From Buxus sempervirens (taxonomy: Eukaryota; Streptophyta; Magnoliopsida; Buxales; Buxaceae), in NCBI GenBank assembly GCA_947561395.2, contig OX387184.1, positions 4,216,001 to 4,280,000 on the forward strand: a DNA stretch of 64,000 nucleotides, read 5' to 3'. The translations under genes and the position numbers were made by a program. Positions 13,801 to 27,175 of this stretch are shown here, one piece after another. A model generated the notes under the pieces. It did not search any database and was not told the origin of the DNA. It was given only the letters and a program-made list of their open reading frames with translations. The stretch's first letter is position 1, and every line of letters starts with the position of its first letter.

Positions 13801-16800
13801 ACTCAAGAGTGAATCAAGGAACCATCAACAAATATCACCATTTATGTTTATTATATAGCCCCCGTTAAATCAATATATATCTACCAATACTTTGTTCAGG
13901 CAAATACTTGGAACTACGGCACCAAACCCTCCCACTTATGATGCCTAAGACATCAGAAGTGCCAAGACTCACTTAAATTAACAAACTAGGTGATTTGGAA
14001 AATTAATCCTACAAGATACCCAAGAAAATATTATACAAATTCTCTACGCTATTCACCATTTATTTAATATCCATAGGAAAGAATGGTGTCGGTGATATCC
14101 CACAACATAATAATCAGTCGAACTTTTGGAATACGGTGTTACGTAGAAATTTGCAGGACTGGCAGCTGGATTCTTGGCTGAGCTTGTTTCAGAATTTGAA
14201 TGGTACTTCTATTGGCCAGGGAGTGGATGCCAAAATTCAGAAATGGAACAAGATTGGGGTCTCCTCGGTGCTCTCTTATTTTAAGCACATCATCTCTGAA
14301 GTGTATTCTTGTGGAGCTTATCGTTTGATTTAGAACAGCCATACACCTACCAGAGTTACAATCTTCTTGTGGATGGCAAGTCAAAGGTAGGATCCTAAAA
14401 GTGGATAATTTGGTTAAATGAGGGTGGCAATTACCTAAAATATGTGAAATGGCAAGCATGAGGATGATCATCAGCTCATGCATTGTGAGTTAGCTATGTC
14501 CCTATAGTATTACTTCATTGCAAAATTTCATATTACCTGGGTTCAACTCAGCCATCTTGATATATTGCTTCAGTACTGGAAATGGAGGATAGTAAAGTAT
14601 AGAGCTGGAAGTCTTTGGGATATGTGTCCGCATGCTATTTCATGGTTATTGTGGAAAGAAAGGAATAGGAGGATATTTAAAGGTAAACAGCAGTGCTTTG
14701 AAAGCTCAGCGAAGAATGTTGAAAGGTGTCCATTCCAGTGGGTCCCTTCTTTCAAAGGGGAGACTTGGGATTCTTCTCTTCCTATGATAGCTTTTCAGAT
14801 TTGGTGTAAGAATTTCTAGAGGGTGGAAATGACTTTGCTTTAATCCTCCTTTCTGACTGCACATTTTTCTTTTTTGCTTTCTCATCCATCTTAATAGTAT
14901 TTTCCTTTTGCCAATTAAAAAATAAAAAAATTCTATAGGAAAGAAAAAGACATGTGAAGCTCTATATCCCAATTCCTCTCGGTAAGTGCCGCATGCACAG
15001 ATTGGAAAAGCTGGAATTTAGTGGAGATATACCCTAAGATACCAAAATTTGTGCCACATATTCATTCACAATAGAAGGCTCAAGAAATACAAGTTACAGA
15101 AGAATTGGTAGAACGTGCAAGCATGAAAATGAATACAACAATTACCATGACAACTGAATGATCAAAAGAGCCACTAAGAAGAACTTGAGGCACATGACAA
15201 TTCCATGCAACTGCTTGAACCTGAAACAAGATCAGAAGCAAATGCTAACAGTATCATTACAATCAGATCAAAAAGACATGAATGAACATATAATAATTCT
15301 AACAAAGATATCCATGGTTTTTTATTGCTACCACAAGACTACAAGGGGAAAAAATTAGCACAAATTTATCATCCAATATTAAACCCAATGATAAAAAACT
15401 GCAAGAAGCTCAATCCATGCTTTATTTGAAACAGAAAATCCAATGGCACTGAAGACAGGAAGTTATGTCTTCTCTGCATCTCAGTCATATCACATAAAGA
15501 AAATGGATGTGAATCGAGGTTCATTTACTGGAAGAAAGTGTGAATAAACAATTCATCTGAAGATCAGGCTTAATTATAGCCCCTTCCAAGGCTAGATCAG
15601 TCCATAATTTGACTGCTTTTTTTATTTATATACTTCAGCAGTGGTCCTTCTGATAAGCAATTTAAGAGATGATATTACACTTGAATTTTTTTCCAGCATC
15701 TGTTACAGGGCTAAACTGGGTTAACCATCCAATAGATGGAAGGACCATACAGGGAGCATCCAACCATCAGATTGATTGAATGATATCTGATGCTGTCTAT
15801 ATCCCCTCATGGTTTGAAACTATATCAATTCAAATTAGTGGAAAATTGACTTATGTTTTATCATATGCTTCATTTATTAAATCTTACTATTTAATTGTAC
15901 AATTTATGCAATTACTTTTTATACACCAGAGGATAAAGGGAACGAGATAGGGGTGCCTTAAAGTGTGATAAGGGAGGAAAGCAGATCATCATCTATACCA
16001 GTGACCAGTATTGATATGAAATAGAGAGCTAGGGTCCTCGTAAGTATGAGTAAGACCTAACCTCCGGATGATTCCAATATTTCAAGCTTTCAGCTCTGCG
16101 CAAAAAATGAAAAAAAATTTTTTTGGTAGATTTGAACTACCCCCCCCAAAACACACACAAAACACCAAAAAAAAAAAAGAGAAACAAAAATATAAAATCT
16201 CCTTTTCTGTCTAATCCTTTATATAGTGTATAAAATGATTAATTTTATATAAATAAAGAAATATAGCATATGTATCTTTAAACAAGAAAAACACGTTTCT
16301 AAGATAATTTCCAAACTGAACCTTATTGCAACTAAAATTACAATAGAACTTACTATCTATGACACAAAATATTACAAGATTTGACAATCAAGCTATAGAA
16401 TTGAATTAGGAATCCCTGAACCTTTTGCCATGCCCAGTTCCACATTCCATCCACTACTGCAACAAAATGCCTAATTCTAACTGGTTGGACTAAGCAATGA
16501 AAATCTTGTTCCCCCATCCCAATCAGTTAAAAACCATATCATTTGTTAGTTTATGAGCGTCAAAATAACTTTACACTAATTCTATCAAAAAAAAAAATTT
16601 TGGTCCCTCACACCCCCATAGATCATTTAATAAGTGCCTCTACAGACGTTCTCAAAGCCAATTGCAGCTAACCCCACACACACAAACCAAAACACCCTAC
16701 ACACACCACACCACCAACCCCCCAACCACCAAAACACTTGCATTACAATACCCAGATCTCTGATATCTGAACAAAATGGAGGAAAAGGGAAGAAATCATA

Positions 16801-19800
16801 TAATTTCATCACGCTTATTGTCCAAGCATTTATTCAGGATAATATAGCATATCAAGAATGTGACAAACTCTTGCCTTGTCTGTATGATGCTCCATTGTTA
16901 CATCACACTTGCCTGTAGCCACATCCCAAATCTTAATCAACTTGTCAGCACTTGCACTTGCAAGTATATTCCTGCATTTTCAAGATTAAAACCGTGATGC
17001 TTAACATCAATAGAGTCAGTGAAACTAAAATAGCTCTTATCTATTAAAAAATTATATGGTACCTGTAGTCCTTGTTCCATGCAAGACCAAGTATTGAATC
17101 TGTATGACTGTCCTTTTTGTATTTGGTGGATGTCTAGCATGAAACAAGTTCCCAAAACTGGTAAAGAGAGTTGCAAGAAAATATTGATAGTTCATCAAAT
17201 TTAATTTATATAAGATATAAAAAAAGGATATACAAATGACATATAATAGAAATTAGAAACGTAAAATCACAGATTTCTGAAACCTATGTACAAAATTAAC
17301 AAAAACAAACAAAATGTCGAGATTTAGCATATCTGCAAGGGAGCTTTACTTCATAATTGGTGGACTTTTCTCCTTGGTTGCGAGTTAATTGAGTCAAATA
17401 AATAAAGTCATTTGAGCTATCAAATTTTGGAATGCCACAGAAGATAATATTTGAAAAAAAAACAGGTACCACACATGTATATACATACACACATCCTCTT
17501 ATGCATGCGCGCGCACACATGGTTGCAAGATTTAATGAATCATCTGAACAATTAAATTAAGCCAACAAGATATCCCATGTAAGATACAACTGAAGGGTGG
17601 ATATGGAAACCCCATGCCCGTGTTTCAAAAGACAAACTGAACTAACCAATTTAACACTGGTTTGGTTTAGTTTATTAATAGGTGCATGCATGTGAACAGC
17701 AAGCAGTGAAGTGAATCAAATATCTTTTTCACAGTTCCACCTTTTTATTTATTTATTTTCCTTTCCCCAATCATTAGCATTTATAATATAACTGGTCGTC
17801 TCAGTTTGAACCACCAGTGAACAGCACATTTCTCCTGAGAAGATATAATATTCCATGTGGTTATTAAACATAGCCCATTTACCATTGTGCCCTGATATTC
17901 ATCCAATAAAGTAAATTTGTGCATGGAAGACTCAAACCAAGTCCAAATGAGTGGCATGACATAACAGCCAATAATCACAAGTTACAGAATGCACATAAAT
18001 CTTGTTGAAACACAAATTTATTGAAGACAAAAAGAAAGATTGAAAATGGAAATCATTGCTTTGATGTGGCTCACACAAAGCTCTTTGAAAGGATTATAAA
18101 TCCATATAATGTGTTCCTTCTGTTTTGTCAATAATAGAGGACTAATTATTTTCAAAGCTACCAAAACAACAGAAAAAAAAAATGCTCCATCCCAACCAGC
18201 AGTGCCAAACAACATGGATCCTGATCCATCATTCTAATATCTTAAAGACATTGTATTCAACTATGAGCATTTAGTCCTCTTTTAACAACTCTTATCATAT
18301 TTTTTTTTTGTGGTCTTGATTTAGATGCCCAACCGATCTTGACAGACATTATCCAATATCATATTTGGACAACTCAGAGAAACTCTAAATATGTCCCTCA
18401 CCTTTTCTTTCCTATTCTTCCCACAAATCTCGACATCGTCATATCAACAAAACTCATCCTAATTATATAATACTTCTTTGTCGCCTAACATTTTAACCCA
18501 TATATTATAATTATATGACAAAAAGTTAAATTTAAGACACAGAAACGTAATTTGATCCAAGAACCTAACAAGTGGTTTGTAATTGAATAATTAAAATCAA
18601 AATCAGAAAATAATAAGAAAAGTTACCAACCTTCTTTCCCTTTCTCTTCTTCTCGGAAATGCCACCTAATACCATGAACGGTTGGACTTCATCAATCTGA
18701 GAAAATGAGAACAACATAAAGAAACAATAAGACTTTTCAAAATGAGTTGAGTTCCGGAGGATGTTTTAATGGGAAATAAATAATATTTATTACAGAATAA
18801 GATTCATTAGACATTAATGAAATAAGAACTGCATACCAGGTCGAGATCCCATATTTCAATAGCAGGTTCCATTGACCCTACAGCGATAAAGTTTCCTGCC
18901 GATATAAATAAAAAAAAAATGAACAAAATATTTAAGAGGGAAGTTTGATAAAGACATTAAGATTCATAAGGTAAAAGGTAGAAATTATCAACACTTCAAA
19001 GTAAGTATGAAGGTTAAAAGAAATAATAAAGTAATAATCGAGTCCATTGAAAATATTTAATTATATGAAACAGGAAGAAGGCACTCATAAACCTCATAAT
19101 TCTTTCTATCGTCAGGTAAACAAGAAAAACTAGTTCAGAGAGCACATTAATTGCAATTTAAGAAACCTCCTAAGTATTAGATTCCTCCAAAATAATAATA
19201 ATTATTATAATAATAATAATAACAATAAGAAGCTTATGCTGACCCATGGTTTAAGCCTGTTACCACCATAAATTCATTGACCTCATTACAGATTGTTCTC
19301 AAATACTAATCTCCAATCGTGCACTATAAGTAAAAAAAAAAAAAAGAATACCAATATATTTGCATCAATAAAGACTATTTTCTTTTCCTTGATACACCAT
19401 ATCAATTCTCTATGCAACCTTACCACAAGGCATTCATAAATCAATAAGACCCCATAGTATCCCAATACTCTCCAAAATTCCTCACTGGTCATCATAGTAA
19501 ATGCCTCAAAGAAAGAGTTTTCTAGCTCAAAATGCAACAAATATTCAGATGCCCAAGTCATTTTGCTTACCCTTTGCAGCAATAATTTCCATAATTCATG
19601 GTGCTTTACAAGCTTTATTCCACAATAGAAACTAAACTTCATACTTCTCCTTTGTTCTTACACAAATATTTGTTCAGCACAAGCATCTGCCAATTTTCCT
19701 TTTTTTTTTTTTTTGGGTCCTCAAAAGTACTTTAATGGTCATTCAAGATATGCCAGAATATTCCAGGCATTTCCTTGCTAAAACTAAGATACCATCTCAT

Positions 19801-22800
19801 AGCTTTTTTGTATTTTCATCGCAGCTAAACTTTCACTTCAATTACCACAAATTTTACAAAGATTAAATAAAAAATATTAAATTTTTCATCACTCAACTCA
19901 CACGCTCGCAATAATGCATATGTAGAGAGACAGAGAGATATGACATTCCAGATGCTCCTTCTTTAAGCCATTTCCAATCCTAAACAAACTAGAAGGCTGA
20001 AAGAGGGAACTGGAAAGTTCATTCAGTAAGTTTGTTACAAGTTTTACAAAATAATGTTGGGCAACCAAAAAGATATCTTCACATACCTTTATCTCCACCT
20101 TTAAGTGGGCAATCAAGCCACGCTGTGCAAAGTGGAAAAGCTGGAAGAATGATATCATGATGAACATACATGTTTGGATCACCATCTTCTAATTCCTCAA
20201 ATATCCAAACCTGCAAAAATAAGAAATCCAAGCCGTGGTACACATCAGGGTCAACAGTGGATACTAATTTAAAAACAATTGCAGATATATATAAACCACA
20301 TGCATATAAGCATCACAGACACACAAAACACATACGTGCACGGGCATGCATAAATATTAGGGAATGCTAAAATCCCAGGCAATGGAGGGAAAACAGCACC
20401 ATCACAAACTTTTCTCTCCATTAAAAAACCATTTCTAAAAAAGTAAATAACAGTTTTCTATCCTTTCACAACCTCTTGTCGGATCTCCTTTACCTCCCTG
20501 ATTCAGATTTCATAGAACTCTCAAAAAAAATGATAAGAAAAAAGTACCAAATAACCTGTAGATTGCTTCTCAAATATTCTTAAGAGAGAAATTATGTCTG
20601 AGATTCATAATTTTGATTGTTCCTAGAGAAATCTGCATGATTTAAACATGCAGAACTTATAAATAGCATGTCAGAACTTATAATTTTGATTGTCCCTTTT
20701 TTTTGCTTTTAAATCCCCCTCTTCTGTAAATAGCATGTCAGAACTTATAAGATTTCCAAATGGAGGTCAGGTTTTAGAACCCAAGCATCACTCCAAAATG
20801 ATAACCCTGCTGTGTCTTTGAAATTTAGCCATGAAAATGAAATTTAAAACCTCTGAACTTCATTTTTTGCACAGCCATATCCAAATCTTTCAAAGTCAAG
20901 TTGCCATCTCCCTCTTACTTACAATAACACCCAGCATCCAGGGTAATGCAACCTTCACCACCGAAAATCTTTTCACTGAAATCTCTTCTAGTCCTGTTTT
21001 CCACCGCATCTATTGCTGATAGCCATCACTTTTTCGCCGTTCATTAACATTTTCCACAGAAATTACCAAAAGATAATACAGAAGGAAAGACAATGGAACG
21101 AGAAAAATTGCAATCATGGAAGAAGAAAGCGCAATAATACTGATCTCCTTTAAAAATAAAAAAAATTTGAACTGGTGAAAATACAATTATGCAGATCTTT
21201 TTAAAAAAAATAAATTCTAGTAAAAACGGGAAGTTCCCATTTACTTTTTTAGAAAATGCAAATTAAAGTTGGAGACAATGCTAAATATTTTCACCGTAAG
21301 GGATGTGAACAAACATTATGAGGGAAAAGAGAGAGAGAGAGCACTTTTACATGCCTCAAGATGGTTGACATCATCCTCATTACGTGCGCAAACTATAACT
21401 GCATCTGACGGTTTAATGGTCATATCTTCAATTTCTTCATCATCGTCATCATTCTGCCACAAGTATAATTGCATGGTTATAGAATTAAACCCAACTAACA
21501 TTTAATCAGAAAGTGGTCAAACTTACATCTTTGTCCTTTAAGTATGGGTCCATGTTATTACTTGGATAGTAAGTATCCCCAAGTCCATGACTAAATAGCT
21601 CAATTCCTGAGATCTCCAATGAGAAGACACATTTGGGGTTATTCATCCAATTAGAAACACTTCATGCGAAGCAAATCGCAATATGCTCTCGATAACTCCT
21701 TGCTCAAGTAGTCATTTAAAAAAACAAAGATTCTACAATGTAAACATTAGGCCCCAAGATAACTGAAAAGAAAAACGAAAAAAAAAAATGGCCTATATGG
21801 AAGAGTGACAGAAGATACCATCATCCTCTTCATCATAATGATCCATGTCAAGCTCCCTCAAACCATCAGCAATGTCCTCAAAGTTAGCCCCATAGCTTGT
21901 TCCCTTAGAAGACGTTCCAAGTGCTTCTGCTGCAGCCAATGCATGTACAACTTTATCATTCTGCTTTGCAGTATCAGCATCCATATCTTCATCACCTTCC
22001 TCATTTTCACTACCTTCACTGCGTAAACAATAGAATTGTTATGTTAAAAAAGGAAAAAAGAAAAATAAAAAACACTGAGAAGGAATTGCACTAAAATATG
22101 AAGATAAATGATAATTGATTGGTTTCATATACATTTAAACCATGCAAACTCAGAATATGAAACATAATAATGATGATGATGACAGGAAGAAAAATGAGCA
22201 AACATAGTCTTTGACATCTTTTATGCATAGTGGCTGCTAAGGCATGAACCTACATGCTCACACTAGTAGCCCAAAGCTTTTACAATCATACAAGGTGATG
22301 GTCCCCAAAAAGAATGAGAATAACAACAGGGGGAGAAAACTAGGGAATGAATCTATTTATGTGAACACACAGACATATGAATGAAAGAGCAAGTTTGAGT
22401 CTATAAGCAGCCACTTTTTTTTTCTTCTTCTTCTGATCATTAATGAAGCATATATAACACAGATAGTACAATGGAACCCCCAAAGGGTAGGTGCAAGCCA
22501 CAAACCCTCAATGATAAAATAGCAGCCCAATACACTAGATTGGAAACTATACTCATAAATGTATGACCTATAAGGTGAGTTGAACAAGGTGTTCAACATG
22601 AAACATACTTCAGCAGGACCTACATACGTTATGGTCATAAGCATATTTGGACAAAGTTCGCATCATTTGACCTTAACATATAGAATAGCTCATATTCTTG
22701 TTCATGTATATTAATTTACAAGGATAGGAAAATGTGAACCAACCAAAAAGGGTATATAGGCATATTAAAAATGCAGACCATAACGATGACATAGTAGCTC

Positions 22801-23218
22801 CCATGCTTGCTTGAACTCATAAGTTCATGAAAGGAGTGATAAATTTGATAAAAGTTCCGATGCTAAGCGATCATAAATTTTATAAAAGTTCCAATGCTAA
22901 GTGACTAACTTAACAGCACCAAAATAAAATATTGCAGCAACTAATGCAAAAAGCAACATAGAAACGGCATCTGGAAGAGAATATGAAAAGCAGATTATCA
23001 CCAATAATGATAAAAACATTGCTTTCTCAACCAATCATGTTATCAGTATTGGTGGATCACCTACGTAATAAAACAACAATGAGAGTGTAGAAGTTATACC
23101 TTCCCCCTAAACCACCATTCTTCAGAATCTCGTCAACATCTTCTTTTGAAGGAGGGTCAGCCACAGCCGGAACAGAGTTTGAAACCCCCTTAGGAACCCA
23201 GGAAATCGCAGAAATCAT
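10889..23218 (-). CDS. PWP1: PWP1, WD40-repeat ribosome biogenesis protein
   Basis: Sixteen coding exons: 23100-23218, 21819-22018, 21527-21606, 21355-21453, 20087-20210, 18837-18895, 18631-18696, 17063-17133, 16875-16971, 15146-15220, 12902-13000, 12152-12295, 12016-12045, 11851-11913, 11077-11154 and 10889-10975. The phase is continuous and gives 496 residues. It starts MISAISWVPKGVS, the diagnostic N-terminus of periodic tryptophan protein 1. An acidic region follows (ELDMDHYDEEDDG, DDDDEEIED), then WD40 blades with IEIWDLD, IKIWDVATG, VKIWDLSNN and LEVWNTLF. A lysine-rich stretch EKKRKGKK (around residues 242-249) could be a nucleolar signal. By family knowledge PWP1 acts in the nucleolus in pre-rRNA processing and chromatin. 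An acceptor one base before the ATG implies a 5'-UTR intron. Introns 4 and 9 use GC donors. Intron 10 carries a LINE. Confidence 0.95.
11570..11645. repeat. A/C-rich low-complexity tract in a PWP1 intron
   Basis: Runs of CACCACCCCC and ACAACACACC make an almost pure A/C tract on the plus strand (G/T-rich in the PWP1 transcript). A second tract of the same type is at 16670-16740. Confidence 0.7.
14084..14934 (+). mobile_element. 5'-truncated LINE (L1 type) in a PWP1 intron
   Basis: An 851-bp insertion is bounded by an exact 11-bp target duplication, ATAGGAAAGAA (14073-14083 and 14935-14945). It ends in an A-rich tail (about 14917-14930). Coding remnants on the plus strand include the zinc-binding reverse-transcriptase tail (zf-RVT): LWDMCPHAISWLLWKERNRR and IFKGK near 14610-14690. 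It lies antisense to PWP1 in the intron between exons 10 and 11. Only the 3' end of the element is present, as expected for target-primed reverse transcription that stopped early. Stops interrupt the frame. Confidence 0.85.
16670..16740. repeat. A/C-rich low-complexity tract in a PWP1 intron
   Basis: Almost only A and C on the plus strand (CACACACAAACC, CACCAACCCCCC), like the tract at 11570-11645. Confidence 0.7.
16872..16875 (-). other. GC splice donor, PWP1 intron 9
   Basis: Exon 9 must end at GACAAG (residues HHTDK) and the intron then begins GCAAGA. Joining to GTTCAAGCAGTTGC restores HHTDKVQAVAWN, which is colinear with plant PWP1 (HHTKEVQAVAWN). The nearest GT, six bases on, would add two residues not found in the family. 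Confidence 0.8.
21352..21355 (-). other. GC splice donor, PWP1 intron 4
   Basis: Exon 4 ends CATCTTGAG and the intron begins GCATGT. Joining to GTTTGGATATTTGAGG gives NHLEVWIFEE, colinear with plant PWP1 (SHLEVYIYEE). The GT four bases downstream would break the reading frame, so the GC donor is required. Confidence 0.85.
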
Positions 23219-24702
23219 TCTGAGCACAAGTATACCACCAAAAGTTATCAAATAACCTAAAACAGCCACAATTACTTTCAATGCTTTAGTAGTTTCAAAA
23301 CTTCATCCACTTCATAAAATATAATTTGCTTTAATTATTTTCCAAGGGATTCTTTTCTTTTCCATGACTGTGATATTTGACCAAATAAAATGCCAGAAGA
23401 TGAAGCACAAAATATCAAATGACAGGAAAACCTAATCAACAATCAAAAATACTGGTTACTCCGATGAGCAATATCAAAATAACATTCATTTTTGAAAGCA
23501 CTAAATCTCTTTCAAATATTATATATATATATATTCCCTGGAAACTAGAAAGATAGCCATTTCCTGTAATAAAAAGCACACAAAGAAGGTGAAATAACAA
23601 ATAACCAAAAAATAAATTTTGAAGAAAAAGCATAAACATGGACATAGACACGAAATGTAAATTGAAATTGAATGAAACCAAATATGCAAGCTGGTCTTTA
23701 AGAAATGCAAACATCACAATTTAGAACAGAAACTACTGGGAAGGTGAGAAATAATTGCGAGTCTTGAAACAGAGTAACAATAGCAGCTCAAAAAACTCCA
23801 AAAAGTGCAAAATTTGTTTATAAATATATCCCAATATAGAAGGGGCTCCGATTATTAGAAAGGAAGACTCAATATAAAATAAGTCCACTACAGACAGAAA
23901 ACTGGATTTATCTAGTATATATACAAGGGAATTACAACCAAAAGTGTACCAACTATACGATCTAGAAATTTCTGAGTTTCGCGTCCTGTGCCCTAATGTC
24001 ATTGGCTTAAAACCCTAATTGACACTCTCAATTCCTCTGTTCCATGTCCTGTGATCATGAGAAAGAGGTTTTTAGGCATCAACCCATGGTTTTTCATAAA
24101 TACAGTTTGGTGCTACAGTAACAAAGTTCTCTATGTTCAATAAATGTGAGAAATACATATGATTCTCCCTAACAACGTACAAAATTTGCAGGTGTTTTTA
24201 TTCTCACTTTCTTCACAAATAAGAAGAAGAAACTATGAAGAGTTAAACCCTTCGCAAGGCGTAACTCGAAAAACCTAGCAATGGAAAAATGTACATGGGT
24301 CTTGCTTTTACGTGGTGGACCTAAATCAGGTGACCATGGTTCACCGGGCAGGACAGAAAGGGCACGGTGTACTGTTATAAACTCCAATATTTCAACCGGC
24401 ATAGCAAAATATGGCGCCGGTCGAAATCGTCAGATCCCTGACGGGAGACAAAGCGAATCGCAGGAAATCTATAAAAAGCGTAGCAACAAAATGGGGGAGA
24501 GAGCTACGGAAGAGAAGAGAGCAAAGGAGGGCACGCACCCTCTGCGGCCTCCTTGAAAAATTAGGAAATACGAAAGAGAGGAGAGAGAGAGATGGAGAGA
24601 GGGAGAGAGAGAGAAAGAGGGGAAGGGGAGTTGGCGCGTACTTGATTGGCGTTGTCGCCCCTCTACTTCCTCGTTCTCCTGTGTTAAGAATCAAACACAA
24701 GG
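23219..24702 (-). promoter_or_regulatory. PWP1 5'-UTR intron, leader and promoter (inferred)
   Basis: An acceptor (TGTGCTCAG) lies one base upstream of the PWP1 ATG, so the leader is spliced and its first exon is further right. A CT-rich stretch on the minus strand (24560-24620) with adjoining GC-richer sequence (24400-24560) looks like the transcription start region. The exact donor and start site cannot be fixed. No other gene is seen. Confidence 0.45.
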
Positions 24703-24710
24703 GTAAGGAG

Positions 24711-25400
24711 TAGAGGTGTAAGTAGGGGGGGTTGGGTCTGGTTATGAGAGTTCGGGCTCAACCCAATCTGGGATTTACTAGTCCAAACTCGTAGTTGACC
24801 TGCCCTAACCCCAACTCACTAAACCCAACCCAAACATTATTGTTTGAGTTCGGATTGGGATCGGGTTGGCCCAAACAAAATGTAAGATTTTGAATTTTTT
24901 TACAATTTTTGTTATAATTACAAAATGTTGGAATATCACTCATTAAATCGTCTATCAACATGCTATGATGTTTGTTTGTTGTAAATGCAAATATTACAAA
25001 TTCCTCTTGATTTGTCCCTTGAATTTGGAAAAAAACACTTAATTAATTTATTTCTTTAAAAATTTTAAAATATAATACTAGCTCACTGTATTTGTGGTTT
25101 TGCACAATCTTTCTTGTAGAGTATGTGCTCCTAGCTATCACATTCATTATAACATATATGTATATGTATGTGAGTATAAAATTATTTATTTGGTGGAGTT
25201 TTATATATATATCTATATGAAAGCGTGTACATAAAATCAACATTAACTTCGGGCTTTTTGGGCAGTATAGCTTGAACCCAAGCCCAACCCAAACTCAACT
25301 TCGGGCTAGAAATGAAACCCAAACTCAATGCTCACTTTGGGTTCTTATTCGGGTTGGGTTGGGCGGGCTTTGGGTGGTTCGGGCTAGATTTACAGTTTTA
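24711..25400. mobile_element. hAT-type non-autonomous element with 8-bp target duplication
   Basis: A 690-bp element is flanked by the exact 8-bp duplication GTAAGGAG (24703-24710 and 25401-25408). Termini TAGAGGTGTAA and TTACAGTTTTA are imperfect inverted repeats. Subterminal GGTTGGG/CCCAACC repeats mark both ends, as in plant hAT MITEs. No transposase is encoded. Confidence 0.85.
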
Positions 25401-25411
25401 GTAAGGAGGGG

Positions 25412-25512
25412 CTTCTTGTATAGGGATGACATCGTCTGCCGTTTTACTCTGCAGCGTAACTTGCCGCTCATATTGGATGTAGCCACGTAGAGCATATGGC
25501 CACGTCACGAAG
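25412..25512 (+). repeat. Left part of a locus duplicated inverted at 32161-32333
   Basis: Words such as CATATTGGATGTAGCCACGT and AGAGCATAT recur on the opposite strand at 32161-32333. The matching right part resumes at about 31188 (CTCCGTTAACG, GGAAACCCAAAACGGAGGTA). The copy at 32 kb is continuous, so it acts as the empty-site reference for the insertion at 25.5-31.2 kb. Confidence 0.7.
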
Positions 25513-26080
25513 GCATTGTTTGGTAGGGTTTCTAGTTTTTGGATTGTAGATTATAATCTAGATTTTGAAAATCCAGATTCTTCTTGTTGATTTTCCAAAT
25601 CCACAATCCTGTTTGGGTTAGGGGTGCAACTCAGTGCGGTTTGGTTTGGGTTGGCCTCAACCTAAGACCAAACCAAGGTTACTGATGATCGGCCCAAAAC
25701 CGAACCAAACCGAACACCGAACCGATTATTTAAAGAAAACCCGTAACCCAACCCAAACCGAACCGAATTGCAAATTCCGTTCAGTTTGGGTCATTTGCAC
25801 ATGCTTAAAACCTGTTATCAAGAGAAAGATTCCCACTTTTGCCAAAAAAAAAATTTTAAATAATACACACAACAACTTTTTTCTTCTTGCACAATAACTA
25901 ATTGACAATTCAACTTTATCTCAAAACAAAATTAATGAAATACAATCAGATTTGAAATGTCTTCCTCAGGATCATTTGCTTCATCACCATGATTCCAAAA
26001 CTTAGTGTACTTATCTCACCAGCTAGATTTAAAGAGCTGAAAACCAAGTACAGAGAACTACTTTATCTATTATATATTTT

Positions 26081-27111
26081 ACTAGCATTGTGGCCCGTGC
26101 GTTGCACGGGCAATTAAGTTTAATAATTGTAATTCAATGTGTACACGCGCTAAGGCATAAGAGAAAAGCTCCACACATTTTTGAACCTTTTTTAAGAAAT
26201 ACTATAGGTCCAAGGTCATGCTCTTTGAAGTTTTTGTTTACTCAGTAGATGGATTTTTTTCGCGCTTACTGCTAGAAATAGAGATCCATATTGTTCCAAG
26301 ACATCCATGTAAGGGCTTATCACTTGGATGAGCTGATGGGATGAAAATTTCTTTCCTTAGTTATGAGGATAACCTGATGGGATAAAAATTTCTCTCCTTA
26401 ATTATCAGAATCTTTAGTTAGTCTTACTATATTGCTGAGGATTCAAGTTCATGCACTCAAATTGTGGCAAAGCAACTATTGCTGGTTTGGAATTAGACTA
26501 ACAACATATCTTTCCAATATGGGTACATTTTTTTTTTCAAAATTACAATATTTTCTTTTTTAATAAAATTAATTTATTATTTTAAACTTTTTTTTAAAAT
26601 TTCAAATAATAAAAGAAAAATACACTTATTTTCAAAATTACAATATTTTCGAAAATAATATTATAATTTTATAAGATAAATAAAAAGCTTAAACTATTGT
26701 TTTTTCTTTATGCCATTCAGCTAATGTCATTGCTTGGCAGAATTTTAGGTGGCACTAAAGCCCATGAATAAAAATCCACTTAGCAAGCCATACCTACTGC
26801 ATTAAAATCAAATAGCTAAAATAATAAACATGACAAAGAATACTTAAGAAATCAGCAAAAAGATCTACTTTATTCCAAATCAACACATTGATCCACCATT
26901 GAGGACAATATACAATACTATAGAGTAAAGAGAACTAACTACCAAATAATCAAAATCAAAGAAAATTTATAATTAACAATTAAAAAAAGTAGCATTTTAG
27001 ATGCAAAAGGAAGAAATGGCAGCTACGTCTATGTCTTTATTTATTTATTTATAAACATCAAAATGAAAAATGGGAAGAAAGGAAGAGAAGAAAGGGGAGC
27101 CATGAAGAAAA

Positions 27112-27175
<64 letters not shown>

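Noticed and set aside
24411-24713. 100-codon plus-strand frame
   Set aside because: GA-rich low-complexity sequence in the inferred PWP1 leader/promoter. The opposite strand is equally open.
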